Shown: positions 27,356 through 36,096 of the stretch, in pieces | How positions within the stretch are numbered: the stretch's first letter is position 1 | How the letters are laid out: every line of letters begins with the position of its first letter | NCBI GenBank assembly: GCA_019694515.1 | Contig: JAIBBU010000003.1 | Location: 124,001-188,000 of the forward strand | Length of the DNA: 64,000 nt | Origin: Oligoflexia bacterium | Lineage (GTDB): Bacteria > Bdellovibrionota_C > UBA2361 > JBGSMV01 | Direction: 5' to 3' | The notes under the pieces: model-generated | What the model saw: the letters and a program-made list of their open reading frames with translations, nothing else | The model's database searches: none | Told to the model about the DNA's origin: nothing | Translations under genes and position numbers: made by a program

Positions 27356-28567
27356 TCAAACCCCATATTTCGCTTTGAGCCGCGCCAGTAAATTGCAGGC
27401 CTCAGGCGGATTCTCTGTCAGGAGTCGCGCAAAATCTTTGGTATCTTCGTTGAAGGTGCGAAAGATATCGGAATCCATTTTTCCGGCGTCAACCTGCGCC
27501 TGCAACAACCCGTGCAGCTCCATCTGCTTCCGGGCCGCGTCCACGATGGTGCAGTCTTTACCACCAAAATCTGCAGCATATACCTTATATCCTCCGACCT
27601 CTTTACCCGTGTCCGGCGCTGTGTGTTTGCGGAGTAGATCAGCAATCTCTGACTGTGCATTGCGTTCGGCCAGCTGTAAAAGGGTGCTGCCATCATTGGC
27701 GGTCACAGAGAGATCCGCTTTGTTCTCGATCAAGGTCTTAGCTGAATCGGTGTTGCCGTTCTGAATGGCTTCAATCAACGGTACGGCGTTGTGCTCGGAG
27801 TGCTTATTAGGATCGGCTTTGAACTTAAGCAGGAGCGCTACCAATTCCGCGTTGTCCAGAACTGCTTCGAGCGGCAATTTGCCGCTCTGCGTTGGGATGT
27901 TGGGATCGGCTCCGGCTTCCAGCAGGGTTGTAACCAGCGCCGTGTTTTCTTGTTCTAGCGCATACACTAGCGGCGTATAGGCAGCATTCGAAGCATTCAG
28001 GTTCGCTCCGGCCTTGCCCAATATGCGGAGGATCTCCAAGCTCTCCGGCATGCCGTCCTGGGCAGCGGTCAGCGCCGGGGAATCGCCCTCCGGTGTTACC
28101 GCCTTCATATCGGCGCCCCCATCTACTAAAGCCTGCACAATTTCCGGCTTACGGCTCTCAGCTCCCATGCTGAGGCACGTTTTGCCGTCAGGTGTCTTGG
28201 CGTTCGGGTTGGCTCCGCCTTTCAGTAAGGCCTTTACGATTGCAGTCTGCTGGGTATCGATGGCCCGCATTAGGGGGGTGTGACCGGTACCTCCGCTATC
28301 GGACGTATTTGGATTGGCACCGGCTCTGAGAAGCGCCTCAACCACTTCGACACTTCCAGACTGTGCTGCCCAACCCAAAAGTGGCCGTCCGTTCTGCTGG
28401 TAATCGGCCTTCGCTCCCTTGGCCAAAAGAGCCTGCACTGCCGGCAGGTCCTGAAACTGGACGGCCTCAAATAATTTCTCCCCAACTGCTGTTCCCTGCG
28501 GCTCGGCGCAAGAGAGTGATGCAGCAAAGAAATTGATCAACACAGCCAAGATCAAAATATTTTTCAT
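27356..28567 (-). CDS. Exported ankyrin-repeat protein
   Basis: The 403-residue protein starts with a signal peptide (MKNILILAVLINFFAASLSC, cleaved near SCA-EP). About eight or nine ankyrin repeats of the type G-TPL-AA---G-AEIV--LL-AGA-PN follow (roughly residues 30-325). A C-terminal region of about 75 residues has a conserved-looking CTIVDAARKQMELHG stretch. The ATG at 28567 is preferred over one 19 codons upstream because it begins the signal peptide. Ankyrin repeats bind proteins; a periplasmic partner is expected. It lies downstream of a SulP gene on the same strand. Confidence 0.88.
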   Translation of the reverse strand: MKNILILAVLINFFAASLSCAEPQGTAVGEKLFEAVQFQDLPAVQALLAKGAKADYQQNGRPLLGWAAQSGSVEVVEALLRAGANPNTSDSGGTGHTPLMRAIDTQQTAIVKALLKGGANPNAKTPDGKTCLSMGAESRKPEIVQALVDGGADMKAVTPEGDSPALTAAQDGMPESLEILRILGKAGANLNASNAAYTPLVYALEQENTALVTTLLEAGADPNIPTQSGKLPLEAVLDNAELVALLLKFKADPNKHSEHNAVPLIEAIQNGNTDSAKTLIENKADLSVTANDGSTLLQLAERNAQSEIADLLRKHTAPDTGKEVGGYKVYAADFGGKDCTIVDAARKQMELHGLLQAQVDAGKMDSDIFRTFNEDTKDFARLLTENPPEACNLLARLKAKYGV

Positions 28568-28708
28568 CTTAAACGATCCCTGGATAAGGGACTCCGATTT
28601 CACGAGTCCGGTGGTGAAGCGCACTACGAGGACCGTTGTGAGCTTAGTCCTGAAGCGCGGAGCAAGGCAAGCGCACTCCGTTCTGGTTTATTAGCTTGAT
28701 GGAGTGAC

Positions 28709-30373
28709 TCAGCTTAGAACGTTACAGAATCTGCAACTTTTTTCGCTGGCTGCCGCGATCGCTTGGTCGGAGCTCCAGAAAATATTCTTGTCCCCAATTA
28801 GCTCATATAGGCCGCCCCGTTTGAGTGTTGCCAAGACATCTTCGTGTACTCCGGCCAGCATCAAGGTGCCGCCATCAGCAGAGAGTTTTTCAATCAGATG
28901 CTCCAGCGCCTGTAGTCCAGAGACATCGATCAAGGGAACGCCCCTCATCGAGAGCACCAGCACATGGCAGTCCTTTAGCCCGGAGAGCGCTTCATTGAAA
29001 TGGCCGGTGGCAGCAAAGAAAAGCGGCCCGGTGATGAATGCTACCCGGGTATGAGGGCACTTCCGCGGCGGAATAATGCCCCGCTCTAATAACTTCTCAG
29101 ATTCAATCTCCTGCAGCTCCACGTCGATCTGTGCAATCTGGCTGAGAAAGACGGCGGCCGAAAGGACCGTACCCAAAATGATTGCTTCCGTTAAATCCAG
29201 AGAAACTGTTGCGGCCATGGTGAGGAGGAAGCTGGCAATAGCGGTCTTGAGCCGATGCTTAAAGATATAATGGATCTCCTCCCACTCGTTCATACGCCAG
29301 GCAGTGATAATTAGAATTCCCGCTAGAGCTGAGAGTGGGACTCTCGACATTATTGGCCCCAGGACATAGATCGAAGCCAGCAGCATCAGGGCGTGCACGA
29401 TACTAGTCAGGCGCGTTTGACCGCCCGACTTAATCGCTACGCTAGTGCGGGCGATGGCGGCGGTTGCGGGCACTCCGCCAAAAAAAGGAATAATGATATT
29501 GCCAACCCCTTGAGCAATCAGTTCTTGGTTGGCGTGCAGCCGAATGCCGGTCATATTCGCCGCCACCGCACCGCAAAGCAGACTCTCGATTCCGCCCAAG
29601 GCTGCGATAGAGAAGGCCGGCGCGACCAGGCTCTTTAGATCGTCCCATGGAATAGACTGCCAGGTAAGTCTGTCACCTAGGAGCAAGGTCGAGGGAATCT
29701 CAGCGACATGCGCAATTGGCCACCCCAGAAGAACCACTCCGCCGGTGACCAAAATTAGCCCCAGTAAAGAGCCGGGGAATTTTAGGTTCCAATCCTTTGG
29801 CCAGAGTAGCATGCAGAGCATCACCAAGCCGCCGGCGATCAGTGATTGCAAGTTCACACTCCAGCCACCCTGGAGAAAATTCCACAGTTTGCCTGCCGCC
29901 GACTCAGATCCGGGTAGCTTGATGCCCAACAAATTTTCTAGCTGTCCGATAATAATTATGGCGGAGATACCGCTGGTAAAGCCGGTGATAACCGGGGAGG
30001 GAATAAACGCTAAAAATCTCCCCAGCTTTAAGATCCCAATCAACAGTAGAAAAACTCCGGCCATGGCGCCCGCCACCCATACCCCCTGGATGCCGTGGCG
30101 CTGAGCCAACAACACCAACACTGCGCTCATTGCACCAGTCGGCCCCGAGATCTGGTACGGCGCGCCAGAGAGTCCGCCGATGATCAACCCGCCCAGAATC
30201 GCGGTCACCAAGCCGGCCGGAGCTGTGGCACCCGAGGCCACACCGAAGGCCAATGCAAGTGGCAATGCCACCGCGGCCACAGTCAACCCTGCTAGGAAAT
30301 CCCGGTAAAATTTGGCGTAGTTATAGCCGCTAAACTCATGCTGCAGCAGTTCTTTAAAGCTCTTGCGGTGCAT
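28709..30373 (-). CDS. SulP-family anion transporter with STAS domain
   Basis: The 554-residue protein has the SulP (SLC26) membrane domain of about 14 segments. It begins with a FLAGLTVAAVALPLALAFGVASG signature and continues with YQISGPTGAMSAV. A C-terminal STAS domain follows (about 425-550, with LVLSMRGVPLIDVSGLQALEHL). Members carry sulfate, bicarbonate or dicarboxylates; sequence alone does not decide which. Length is typical. The start codon has no strong ribosome-binding site. Confidence 0.93.
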   Translation of the reverse strand: MHRKSFKELLQHEFSGYNYAKFYRDFLAGLTVAAVALPLALAFGVASGATAPAGLVTAILGGLIIGGLSGAPYQISGPTGAMSAVLVLLAQRHGIQGVWVAGAMAGVFLLLIGILKLGRFLAFIPSPVITGFTSGISAIIIIGQLENLLGIKLPGSESAAGKLWNFLQGGWSVNLQSLIAGGLVMLCMLLWPKDWNLKFPGSLLGLILVTGGVVLLGWPIAHVAEIPSTLLLGDRLTWQSIPWDDLKSLVAPAFSIAALGGIESLLCGAVAANMTGIRLHANQELIAQGVGNIIIPFFGGVPATAAIARTSVAIKSGGQTRLTSIVHALMLLASIYVLGPIMSRVPLSALAGILIITAWRMNEWEEIHYIFKHRLKTAIASFLLTMAATVSLDLTEAIILGTVLSAAVFLSQIAQIDVELQEIESEKLLERGIIPPRKCPHTRVAFITGPLFFAATGHFNEALSGLKDCHVLVLSMRGVPLIDVSGLQALEHLIEKLSADGGTLMLAGVHEDVLATLKRGGLYELIGDKNIFWSSDQAIAAASEKSCRFCNVLS

Positions 30374-30451
30374 TGATCAGTTTTATCAGGTCCATTCGAA
30401 GCATGCACGCTGCAAAGAGGCATGCGCGTGTGTGCGCTGATGGTTCAATGT

Positions 30452-31258
30452 TTACGCAGCCGGCGCTGCCCCATGAAACATATGCAATAGCTCCCGATGG
30501 ATGCCCGGTACGGCTGCCAAGGCCGAAGTGGCATGCGTGGGGTCCTTGCCGCTCAAACTGGTGATTATTCCGCCCGCCCCGCGTACCACAGGAATTAAGG
30601 GCAGGATATCCCAGGCGCTCATTACCGGATCGATGGCGGCGTGCGCAAAACCGGAAGCCACTAAGGTATAGGCGTAACAGTCGCCCCAGGTACGAAAGAT
30701 GTTGGCGCGGCGGGTAACCTCCTCGAAGGCCGCTTGGTGACCATGCGCCTGATTCAATCCTGGATCTGAGGTTAGCACAGTGGCTTTGCTTAAATCGGAG
30801 ATATCAGCAACCGCGAGTCTGTCCCCGTTGCACAGAGTCTGTTTGGAATCGCCCAAGGTCAAAAGTCGGAGCGCGGGGTGGTTAATTGCTCCCAAGACCG
30901 GTTCGCCGCGAAACAGAAGTCCAATCAGCGTCCCATATAAAGGACAGCCGGAGATGAAGGAGCGCGTGCCATCGATTGGATCGAGAATCCAAACGTACTC
31001 GGCCTCATCGTTTTCGCTGCCGTACTCCTCGCCGATCAATCCATGTGAAGGATAGCGCCGTCGGATTGCATTGCGCAAAAATTCTTCAGCTTTTTGATCA
31101 GCCTCGCTGACCGGAGATAAGTCAGATTTGCTTTCAACTCTAAGATTAGGCGTTCGATAGAAGGATTGAATGATGCGAGCGCTGCCTTCGCAGAGTTCGA
31201 TCAGTAAATCGACCATGTCGGCCGAATCCAGGCTCGGTCTGCCGCTGTTAGTCGTCAT
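30452..31258 (-). CDS. Inositol-monophosphatase-family phosphatase, HisN-like
   Basis: The 268-residue enzyme has the IMPase metal motifs: GEEYG, DPIDGTRSFISGCPLYGT and, near the C-terminus, SAWDILPLIPVVRGAGG. The RSFISG variant is characteristic of IMPase-type histidinol-phosphate phosphatases rather than SuhB, so a role in histidine biosynthesis is possible. The ATG at 31258 avoids overlap with the upstream ubiD-like gene, whose stop is 8 bases away; a longer in-frame start exists. A second family member is at 47.2 kb. Confidence 0.85.
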   Translation of the reverse strand: MTTNSGRPSLDSADMVDLLIELCEGSARIIQSFYRTPNLRVESKSDLSPVSEADQKAEEFLRNAIRRRYPSHGLIGEEYGSENDEAEYVWILDPIDGTRSFISGCPLYGTLIGLLFRGEPVLGAINHPALRLLTLGDSKQTLCNGDRLAVADISDLSKATVLTSDPGLNQAHGHQAAFEEVTRRANIFRTWGDCYAYTLVASGFAHAAIDPVMSAWDILPLIPVVRGAGGIITSLSGKDPTHATSALAAVPGIHRELLHMFHGAAPAA

Positions 31259-31266
31259 ATTCAAAT

Positions 31267-33033
31267 TTAGGCATGCGGAAGCGAAATTCCGTACTCGCGC
31301 CAACGCCGCGTCACCAGCTGGGATGTGACGTCGTCGCACTCCAGCTCCTTAGGATACCACGGCTTCATGCGAGCGTCGATTAGAATGGGAGGCGTATAGG
31401 CGACGTGGTTGCGTTCTATTTGCTGCGCGCGGGCATGAATATCAGCAGCCGGTTCAAAACGGGTAAACGTGGTCCATAGAAAGTTTGAAACAGAGCTGGA
31501 AGCCTCATTAACGTTATCCACCAGCACGATTAACGGCCAGCCATTGAAGATCGAATTCTTCAAGATTAGCTGCGGGAGCTCTTTCGCTGCTGCGTAGTTA
31601 TCGCCCGAGACCAGCAGACAGCCCCGACAAAACGGCTGGGCCGCAGTCAGCCCAGCAGGCAGCGGCCCCACGAACTCTCCTGGAAGCTCACGAATCGGCG
31701 CGCCTACCCCCAATAGGCAGCCTTTGCTGCCCTCGTTGACCTGGGGTCCGGTGTAATCGAGTGTATCCATGGAAAGATTGGAAAAAATGTAGAGATCGCT
31801 TCGAAAATCGGCGCGCTCAAGAATATGCTCGAGCAGCCCGCGGAAATCTTTGAGATCGCGCGGCTGATCGGTCAAAAGCAGAAACTTGGTCAGTGAGAGC
31901 TGGCCTTCACCTAAGATCCTGAAGGCCGATGCCATGGCCTCACGCTTGTAGCGCTGTTTCACCACGGCGGCGGCTAGGGAGTGATAGCCGGTCTCACCAT
32001 ACGACCAGAGGTCTGAAACCGCCGGCATCACCACGGGGAACAAAGGCGCTAGCAGCTGCTGAAGGTAATCTCCCAAATAGAAGTCTTCTTGTTTAGGCTT
32101 GCCAACAACGGTGGCGGTACAGATCGCATCGGCTCTTCTTAGCATTCCGCGGCAGCGGAAGACCGGATAATCATGCTGCAAAGAATAGTATCCATAATGA
32201 TCACCGAAAGGTCCCTCCGCCCTACGTTCAACTGGATCGACCTCGCCTACCAAAACAAATTCAGCATTGGAGATAACGGGCAGGGGACCTAAGGGATTGT
32301 GCGCCATCGACAGTTTGCCGCCCATTACCAGCGAGGCCAGTAAAAGTTCCGGTACGTTTTCGGGCAGCGGCGCGATGGCGCTCAGGATCAAAGCTGGTGG
32401 TCCACCGATGTGCACATTCACTGGCAGTCTCTTCCCCAAAGCTTGAGCGGCCTGGAGATGAAAACCACCGCCCTTGCCAATCTGACAGTGCATGCCGGTG
32501 GTGGTGTCGTCGAAGCGTTGCAGCCGATACATCCCCAAATTGTGAATGCCGGTATTCGGATCTTCCGTGTAGACCAGGGGCAGGGTAACAAAGGGACCGC
32601 CGTCCTCCTGCCAGGTTGTGAGGAGCGGTAAGCGGCCAAGCTGCGGCGGCGTATCGATTACTGCGGTAACTGCCGCACTGCGGTGATTTTTCAAACCCAC
32701 CTTCGCTAAATCCAGTAACAATGAGCGATGGGACCAAAGCTTGGAGAGTGACGGGGGCATCAGCGTGTGGGGCAATGCTGCCGCTTGACGCACCAACTGC
32801 TCCGGCTTCGGACCGAAGGCTAGCTGCATGCGCTTTTGAGTTCCGAATAGGTTGGTTACTAGTGGGAAAGCTGCTCCCTTGATCTTGGTAAAGAGCAGCG
32901 CCGGACCGCTCTCTGCAATCACGCGCCGATGGATCTCGGCGGCCTCCAGGTGTGGATCGATGGCAGCGTCGATCGTGACTATTTCATGCTCGCGCCGGAG
33001 CAATTCGATAAAGGCCCTTAGATCATGCAGCAT
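31267..33033 (-). CDS. ubiD: UbiD-family decarboxylase
   Basis: The 588-residue protein is a full-length UbiD-type prenylated-FMN-dependent decarboxylase. Visible signatures include GPALLFTKIKG, LGMYRLQRFDDTTTGMH, IGKGGGFH and EFVLVGEVDPVERRAEGPFGDHYGYY. It is longer than E. coli UbiD (497), like the versions linked to menaquinone (futalosine) pathways, so it could be MqnL-like. It belongs to a two-gene minus-strand unit with the HisN-like phosphatase and is divergent from an enoyl-CoA hydratase-like gene. Confidence 0.9.
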   Translation of the reverse strand: MLHDLRAFIELLRREHEIVTIDAAIDPHLEAAEIHRRVIAESGPALLFTKIKGAAFPLVTNLFGTQKRMQLAFGPKPEQLVRQAAALPHTLMPPSLSKLWSHRSLLLDLAKVGLKNHRSAAVTAVIDTPPQLGRLPLLTTWQEDGGPFVTLPLVYTEDPNTGIHNLGMYRLQRFDDTTTGMHCQIGKGGGFHLQAAQALGKRLPVNVHIGGPPALILSAIAPLPENVPELLLASLVMGGKLSMAHNPLGPLPVISNAEFVLVGEVDPVERRAEGPFGDHYGYYSLQHDYPVFRCRGMLRRADAICTATVVGKPKQEDFYLGDYLQQLLAPLFPVVMPAVSDLWSYGETGYHSLAAAVVKQRYKREAMASAFRILGEGQLSLTKFLLLTDQPRDLKDFRGLLEHILERADFRSDLYIFSNLSMDTLDYTGPQVNEGSKGCLLGVGAPIRELPGEFVGPLPAGLTAAQPFCRGCLLVSGDNYAAAKELPQLILKNSIFNGWPLIVLVDNVNEASSSVSNFLWTTFTRFEPAADIHARAQQIERNHVAYTPPILIDARMKPWYPKELECDDVTSQLVTRRWREYGISLPHA

Positions 33034-33105
33034 ATTTATCCGGGCAATAAATCATGATTACATACTACCAGCAACTTTCCCCCCTGCTTTGAAAGGATTC
33101 GGCCT

Positions 33106-33879
33106 ATGACACTCGTATTGTTCGACAAACTGAACCCGGCGATCGGAAGAATTACGCTTAACGATCCCGATTCCTTAAACGCCATGAGTGAAAAGATGGC
33201 CGACGAGTTCGCAGCTTTGGTAGTCAAACTCAGGGGCGATACCGCGCTACGCTGTTTGATTCTGACCGGAGCGGGCAGAGCCTTCTCTGCCGGAGGTGAT
33301 CTAGAGATGCTTGAGCGCAAAACTGCCTTAAGCGCCGCAGAGAATAAGCGCTTAATGCTAAAATTTTACGACTCATTTTTATCTCTGCTTGAATTGAATG
33401 TGCCATTGATCGCCGCGATCAATGGGCATGCGATCGGGGCGGGACTATGCGTGGCCTGTGCCTGCGATGTGCGAATTGCCGCCGTGGGAGCCAAGCTTGG
33501 ATTTACCTTCACTAAGTTGGGACTTCATCCGGGCATGGGCGCGACATGGTTCCTGCCGCGCGTCGTCGGTCTCGCAGCCGCCACGGAGTTGGTGATTACA
33601 GGCCGGGTGGTCGAAGCGCAGGACGCGCTGAAGATGGGATTGGTGTCCCGGGTGCTTCCAGCGGATCAGATTATGAACGAAGTGCAGCGTGTCGCCGATG
33701 AGATTTTACAATGCGGACCTGAATCTATTGCCCAGGTGCTGCAGAGCATGCGAAATCCCCTCCCCACATTAAGGGAATCATTAGTGCGGGAAGCAGATTT
33801 TCAGAGTGTCAATTATGCCAGCGCGCAATTTAAGGAGGGGGTGCGCGCCACCCGAGAAAAAAGAAAACCCTCCTGGTAA
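33106..33879 (+). CDS. Enoyl-CoA hydratase/isomerase family protein
   Basis: The 257-residue crotonase-fold protein has the oxyanion-hole segment FSAGGDLEML and the second loop NGHAIGAGLCVACACD, then GLHPGMGATWFLPRVVG. In classic hydratases the second loop carries a catalytic glutamate (GGGCELAM); here that position reads GLCVAC, so the usual Glu is absent and isomerase or other activity is possible. AAGGA precedes the ATG. The stop lies inside a terminator hairpin. Confidence 0.9.
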   Translation: MTLVLFDKLNPAIGRITLNDPDSLNAMSEKMADEFAALVVKLRGDTALRCLILTGAGRAFSAGGDLEMLERKTALSAAENKRLMLKFYDSFLSLLELNVPLIAAINGHAIGAGLCVACACDVRIAAVGAKLGFTFTKLGLHPGMGATWFLPRVVGLAAATELVITGRVVEAQDALKMGLVSRVLPADQIMNEVQRVADEILQCGPESIAQVLQSMRNPLPTLRESLVREADFQSVNYASAQFKEGVRATREKRKPSW

Positions 33880-33891
33880 AAACCAGCAGGG
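33868..33891 (-). terminator. Terminator between convergent genes
   Basis: CCCTCCTGGT (33868-33877) pairs with ACCAGCAGGG (33882-33891) with one internal mismatch. On the minus strand it is followed by TTTTCTTTTTT, giving a good intrinsic terminator for the gene at 33919. It overlaps the stop codon of the convergent hydratase-like gene and may work in both directions. Confidence 0.75.
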
Positions 33892-33918
33892 CTCTTGCAA
33901 CTTATTTAGTTCTAACGG

Positions 33919-34245
33919 CTAACGCAGGAACGAGAGACGTTCTTGAATCTCGTCCGGCTTGCTCTCGTACTCTCGCAGACTCTGCTGCAGGGCCAAGGGT
34001 TCCAGATCGAGATGCAGCGCCACCCATGCGAAGCTGAACGGCTTCTTGGGTGTAAGCTTCCCAAACAACCACTGCCGGGCGCTTCTAACGATGTGCCGTT
34101 CACAGTGCGCCGTGCCGAAAGCGTCGCAAATCGCTCGGGCTAAAACGGCGGCTAACAAATTACGTTCGGGTTTAACGGGGGAGTGGGCTTCAAAATCCTC
34201 TTCGCGTTCAGGTGAGAACCGATTAACGGCTCCAGAATTACTCAT
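33919..34245 (-). CDS. Small protein of unknown function
   Basis: The 108-residue soluble protein has a charged N-terminus, a helical core (NLLAAVLARAICDAFG, then ARQWLFGK) and PFSFAWVALHLDLEPLALQQSL near the end. The layout resembles short unnamed proteins in many deltaproteobacteria that end in a PFSF...LGLDP helix-turn region, possibly nucleic-acid binding. AGGA lies upstream of the ATG. It is divergent from the RRM-bS18 gene, sharing a 282-base promoter region. Confidence 0.7.
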   Translation of the reverse strand: MSNSGAVNRFSPEREEDFEAHSPVKPERNLLAAVLARAICDAFGTAHCERHIVRSARQWLFGKLTPKKPFSFAWVALHLDLEPLALQQSLREYESKPDEIQERLSFLR

Positions 34246-34475
34246 AAAATCCTAATCTCCAGCAAAGAATAAAACCGCAAAACCACTACAAAACCGGTTA
34301 GTTTAACACACCTAAAGCTTTTAACGACTTAAACCATAGGCGTCAAGCAGCTTAGATCAGATAGTTATGGCTAAGTATCGATTCTTATTATTCGCTGTTT
34401 TTTACGCATTAATGAGCCGTTCTGTTTTGCGGTATGAGACAGAACTTGAACAATATTTGTAAAACGACGTACTCT

Positions 34476-34504
34476 TTGACATTTTTATAGCCATTAGCTA
34501 ATCT
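34476..34504 (+). promoter_or_regulatory. Strong sigma-70-type promoter for the RRM-bS18 gene
   Basis: TTGACA (34476-34481), a 17-base spacer and TAATCT (34499-34504) form a near-consensus promoter with a perfect -35 box. The expected start near 34511 gives a short leader of about 17 bases ending in AGGGA and the ATG at 34528. Such strength suits a ribosomal-protein gene. Confidence 0.8.
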
Positions 34505-34527
34505 TTCAGCCCACTTGTAGGGAAACT

Positions 34528-35073
34528 ATGAAGAAAAAGCTATTTATCAGTAATTTGGATTTCGAAATCACCACTGAACAGCTCCGTGAGATGTTTGCTG
34601 AGCTTGGTGGTGTAGTCAGCGCAGTCATCGCAACCGATCGTGAGACCAAACGCTCCAAGGGCTTCGCCTTTGTTGAGATGGAGGCTGAAGATGGTGCGGA
34701 GAAGGCCATCAAGCAGCTCAACAATAAGATCATGAATGGTCGGCCGATGAAGGTCTGTGAAGACCGCGGCAAGACCGGCGGTTCCTCTGAAGAGGGTGCG
34801 GGCGGTGAAGGCGGTGAACGTAAGCGCGAGTTTCTCCCCCCGATTCAGCGCATGCAGCTTTTCAAACGACGGAAGAAGCTCGATCCTTTCATGCAGGATC
34901 CGAAGCTCACCGTTGACTATCGCGATGTTGCAATGCTCTCCAAGTTCTTAAGTGAAAGAGGACGCATTCTCTCGCGGCGGCTTACTGGCCTGACCGCGTA
35001 TAATCAGCGCAAGGTTACGAAGGCAATTAAGCGGGCTCAGCATTTAGGCCTGATGCCGTTCTCAGCAGTTTAG
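34528..35073 (+). CDS. rpsR: Fusion of an RRM RNA-binding domain with ribosomal protein bS18
   Basis: The 181-residue product has two recognisable parts. Residues 2-80 are a bacterial RRM with RNP2 LFISNL (5-10) and RNP1 KGFAFVEM (44-51), keeping the aromatic RNA-stacking positions F6, F46 and F48. Residues 81-105 are a Gly/Glu-rich linker. Residues about 109-181 are bS18, with FKRRKK, VDYRDVAMLSKFL, ERGRILSRRLTG and RKVTKAIKRAQHLGLMPF. There is no stop or frameshift between them. An in-frame ATG (M109, base 34852) lacks a Shine-Dalgarno but could allow separate bS18 synthesis. The window's rpsF-rplI pair lacks rpsR, so this is probably the functional bS18. Confidence 0.93.
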   Translation: MKKKLFISNLDFEITTEQLREMFAELGGVVSAVIATDRETKRSKGFAFVEMEAEDGAEKAIKQLNNKIMNGRPMKVCEDRGKTGGSSEEGAGGEGGERKREFLPPIQRMQLFKRRKKLDPFMQDPKLTVDYRDVAMLSKFLSERGRILSRRLTGLTAYNQRKVTKAIKRAQHLGLMPFSAV

Positions 35074-35382
35074 ATCTAGTTCACCTCTTTTTTAGTTCCT
35101 CGGCTCTTTGAGAGTAATAACGGGGTAGAGTGAAGAAAGCGGGCATCTCGCTTCGGAGACCTTAAGAGGATCACCGAAGGGGGGTGCCCGTGAACGTTTT
35201 CACTGGGTAATTCCTAGGAAGGAGGTTCTTACATCAGAATGTTGTCAACCTATATGGTGTTGCCGGGAAATACCCGTGCGCACCGTTAGCGTTCGCTCCC
35301 TCTTCCGCAGTGCACGCATCTTGCTCAGCATCCAGGCCGCACGAACGACCCATCTTTTGGGTCAAAAAAGGAAGAGTCCACC
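35074..35382 (+). promoter_or_regulatory. Structured untranslated leader upstream of the orphan gene
   Basis: This gene-free stretch holds several RNA-like hairpins. One has arms 35140-35156 and 35174-35190 (17 positions, ending CTTCGG/CCGAAG, with two G-T wobbles and one mismatch). Another is GTGAA/TTCAC near 35190-35203, and a third is GACCCA/TGGGTC at 35347-35363. A strong AAGGAGG site near 35220 precedes a 16-codon ORF beginning MLSTYMVLPG. No known riboswitch class was recognised. Confidence 0.45.
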
Positions 35383-35793
35383 ATGGCTGTGATGCAGCAT
35401 GTTCTCTCCCCTGCCGAAATCAAGGAGGCGCTTGGCGAGGGGCGTGATCAGTACAGACTGCTTTGCTCCGGCTTCTTTGGAGTCGGGGATTGTTTCAAGT
35501 GGCAGATGGTCGAGGAACGTCAGGCGCCGACGGCGCTGAAGGGCGAGCGGCACTTTCACGTGCTGCTCAACCACCAGCTGTCGACCGGCGCTGAGGACGT
35601 GATCGCCGCGATTAGTCCGTCTCACGAAGTGCAGGCGGAGTGGGGTATGTGGCGATTCGAAGTGCACCTCAAGCACGAACGGAGGGGCGGTCGCCTTGAA
35701 TGCATCGTGTCCCGACGGGAAATGTTCGATCCCGCGTACCGAACGGTCACGACCTTCGAGTGTCGATTGGAGAGGAACGGGGGCGTACGGTAA
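35383..35793 (+). CDS. Orphan protein of unknown function in an apparently foreign segment
   Basis: The 136-residue soluble protein (MAVMQHVLSPAEIKEALGEG, then GMWRFEVHLKHERRGGRLE) has no signal peptide or membrane segment and matches no family I know. GGAAGAG lies about eight bases upstream of the ATG, after a hairpin. Its codon choice favours CTG, CTC, GTG and AAG and avoids the TTA/CTA codons that neighbours use. With the structured flanks this suggests transfer from another lineage or a chimeric assembly join. Confidence 0.6.
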   Translation: MAVMQHVLSPAEIKEALGEGRDQYRLLCSGFFGVGDCFKWQMVEERQAPTALKGERHFHVLLNHQLSTGAEDVIAAISPSHEVQAEWGMWRFEVHLKHERRGGRLECIVSRREMFDPAYRTVTTFECRLERNGGVR

Positions 35794-35836
35794 CTGTACC
35801 GCCGCCGCACCGCTGCCAAGGGAGCATCGGGGTTCT

Positions 35837-35878
35837 GGGATCTGCGAGCCTCGGTCAAGCCGAAGCTTCGCAGATCCC
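35837..35878 (+). terminator. Long hairpin downstream of the orphan gene
   Basis: GGGATCTGCGA (35837-35847) pairs perfectly with TCGCAGATCCC (35868-35878), and the stem continues inward as GC...TCGG/CCGA...GC with one bulge and a mismatch around a TCAAG loop. There is no T-run, so it may be a terminator of a different type or an mRNA 3' stabiliser. Confidence 0.5.
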
Positions 35879-36096
35879 TAAGGTTGAATCAGCGGCACCC
35901 CCCAAACCACCCATTCAAACGATGGATCATCATTAGCTCCGATAGATCTGTGCGCTGCGCTCGCAGTTAGATGTTACATATTTCAAAGACACGATCGCTC
36001 TCCGTGCGCGCGGCTCTGTCATTGCTGTGCGAGTTGCGCAATTGGAGGACAGAATTGCTGCGCTGTTGATGAAGTTCCTGCAAGGACGCTTTGATC

